Assembly (NCBI GenBank): GCA_030378125.1
Contig: JAUCGN010000103.1
Span: 1-6,250, forward strand
Source of the DNA: Thiotrichales bacterium HSG1
GTDB lineage: Bacteria; Pseudomonadota; Gammaproteobacteria; Beggiatoales; Beggiatoaceae
Length of the DNA: 6,250 bases
Reading direction: 5' to 3'
Positions within the stretch are counted from its first letter, which is position 1. Every line of letters begins with the position of its first letter. The notes under the pieces are model-generated. The model was not told where the DNA came from and made no database searches. It saw nothing but the letters and a program-made list of their open reading frames with translations. Positions 5,257 through 6,250 of this stretch are shown piece by piece. The position numbers were made by a program, and so were the translations under genes.

Positions 5257-6250
5257 TCAATCACACTTTTGGCAAGATTCAAGCCATTCACTTATTACTT
5301 CCAACTGGTAACTTTTTAACCATTTTTGTACCTTATTAATAAAGGGTTGTAGTTTAGAATCAGTTTGAGATAATTTCTCTAATTGGTCTGCCAATCCATT
5401 AACATCACCCATTAATGATAGTTCGTACATTTCTGCTATTATGTTTGTTGGCGGGAATGTAATATCTTGTTGAACAGTTACTTCCTCAACGATCTCTTTA
5501 GTATTTCCATATACCCAAGTCAAATTTAAATACTGCTGTAGATGAGATAATAAATTTTCAAGATGAATTGGTTTGGGCAAAAATACATTACCACCAACTA
5601 CTATACTTCTGTTTTGATCTTCCTCATATACACTGGCAGAGGCAGCAATTATCAACTTATCATTTAATTTTGGAGTTTGGCGAATTTTACTAATCAATTC
5701 AAACCCATCCATTTCTGGCATGATTAAGTCTGTGATAATAACATCTGGAACTATTTCCATGGCTTTTTCCAAAGCTTTGGCCCCATTATTGGCTTCTTGT
5801 ATTTGAAAACCTAATGGAACTAAGAAATCTACTATTACAGCTCTATTTTCCCAACCATTATCTACTACTAAAACTTTCGGTGGTTGACCTTTAATTCCAA
5901 TGATTGGTAAATCTGGTTCCACATCTTGAATAGTTTTTTCTGCTACTGATAAGGATAAGTCAAACCAAAATTTAGTTCCAAAACCAATTTTACTTTCTAC
6001 TTGTAATTTACCATCCATTAAGTCCACCAAATTTCTACTGATGGATAAACCCAGTCCAGTACCTTTTATTTGTCTTTCTCGATCTCCAACCTGATGAAAG
6101 GGATCAAAGATAGATTTTAGCTCTTTAGCATTAATACCAACTCCAGTATCCTCCACAATAAAGCGAATATCTGTACCTTTGGCTTCTACTTTTAAAGTTA
6201 TATGACCATTGTCAGTAAATTTAACCGCATTACCTAGTAAATTTAATAAC
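5257..6250 (-). CDS. Hybrid sensor histidine kinase, C-terminal part (partial)
   Basis: The frame is open from the window edge to a TGA at 5259-5257 and gives the last 330 residues; the sensor, dimerisation domain and phospho-acceptor His lie outside. The visible part starts within the ATPase domain: N-box LLNLLGNAVKFTDNG (1-15), G1 box VEDTGVGI (32-39), F box IFDPFHQ (47-53) and G2 box GTGLGLSIS (63-71). A receiver domain follows (about 122-245), with Asp174 as phospho-acceptor (IITDLIMPEMDGFEL) and Lys226 (LPKP). Its usual acidic pair reads Asp130-Asn131 (VVDNGWENR), so one Mg-binding residue is replaced. A final helical region of about 65 residues (PPTNIIAEMYELSLMGD onward) resembles the tails of cyanobacterial and Beggiatoa-type hybrid kinases. 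GTG at 6156 encodes a valine inside the G1 box and is not the start. The kinase is the likely phosphodonor to the REC-GGDEF protein encoded directly downstream. Confidence 0.9.
   Translation of the reverse strand, partial: LLNLLGNAVKFTDNGHITLKVEAKGTDIRFIVEDTGVGINAKELKSIFDPFHQVGDRERQIKGTGLGLSISRNLVDLMDGKLQVESKIGFGTKFWFDLSLSVAEKTIQDVEPDLPIIGIKGQPPKVLVVDNGWENRAVIVDFLVPLGFQIQEANNGAKALEKAMEIVPDVIITDLIMPEMDGFELISKIRQTPKLNDKLIIAASASVYEEDQNRSIVVGGNVFLPKPIHLENLLSHLQQYLNLTWVYGNTKEIVEEVTVQQDITFPPTNIIAEMYELSLMGDVNGLADQLEKLSQTDSKLQPFINKVQKWLKSYQLEVISEWLESCQKCD

Noticed and set aside
6154..6156. GTG as the start of a 299-aa kinase protein
   Set aside because: The frame continues upstream through an N-box of the ATPase domain to the window edge, so this GTG is an internal Val in the G1 box.

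Overview
The window is AT-rich bacterial DNA (about two-thirds A+T by eye) and looks chromosomal. It has ordinary gene density, no rRNA or tRNA, no CRISPR array and no recognisable insertion sequence. Gene content suggests a Gram-negative proteobacterium: an outer-membrane secretin with a lipoprotein signal, a periplasmic c-type cytochrome of the NirC (cytochrome c55X) type, and a hybrid histidine kinase beside a REC-GGDEF protein. Low GC, a denitrification-type cytochrome and this style of hybrid kinase would fit a Beggiatoa/Thiotrichaceae-like sulfur bacterium, but that is a guess from character, not a match.

Layout. Bases 1-153 hold the Trp-rich C-terminal end of an unrecognised + strand gene. 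It is followed after 24 bp by a TMEM43-family membrane protein (178-1350). A palindromic repeat region (1366-1408) with a T-rich tail separates this pair from a small single-pass membrane protein of unknown function (1453-1944, +). That gene converges on a NirC-like cytochrome (1941-2264, -), and the two stop codons overlap. A 403-bp non-coding stretch (2265-2667) separates the cytochrome from a divergently transcribed MshL-like secretin lipoprotein (2668-4308, +). The secretin converges, with an 11-bp overlap, on a REC-GGDEF diguanylate cyclase (4298-5179, -). Upstream of the cyclase on the same strand is the C-terminal half of a hybrid histidine kinase (5257 to beyond 6250, -).

How the genes fit together. 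The kinase and the REC-GGDEF protein form a likely two-gene signalling operon: kinase, phosphorylated receiver, c-di-GMP. The cyclase has every key residue intact, including a canonical inhibitory I-site. The secretin is the outer-membrane pore of an MSHA-type IV pilus, and such pili are known c-di-GMP targets in other bacteria, so a functional link is plausible, but the two genes are not co-transcribed. The secretin is an orphan here, with no other pilus gene in the window. The TMEM43 protein, the small membrane protein and the cytochrome have no evident link to signalling or to each other.

I see no clearly new system. The items most worth checking are the degenerate palindromic repeat after the TMEM43 gene, the perfect 12-bp inverted repeat that frames the kinase/cyclase gap, the two stop-overlapping convergent pairs, and the detached NirC-like and MshL-like genes.
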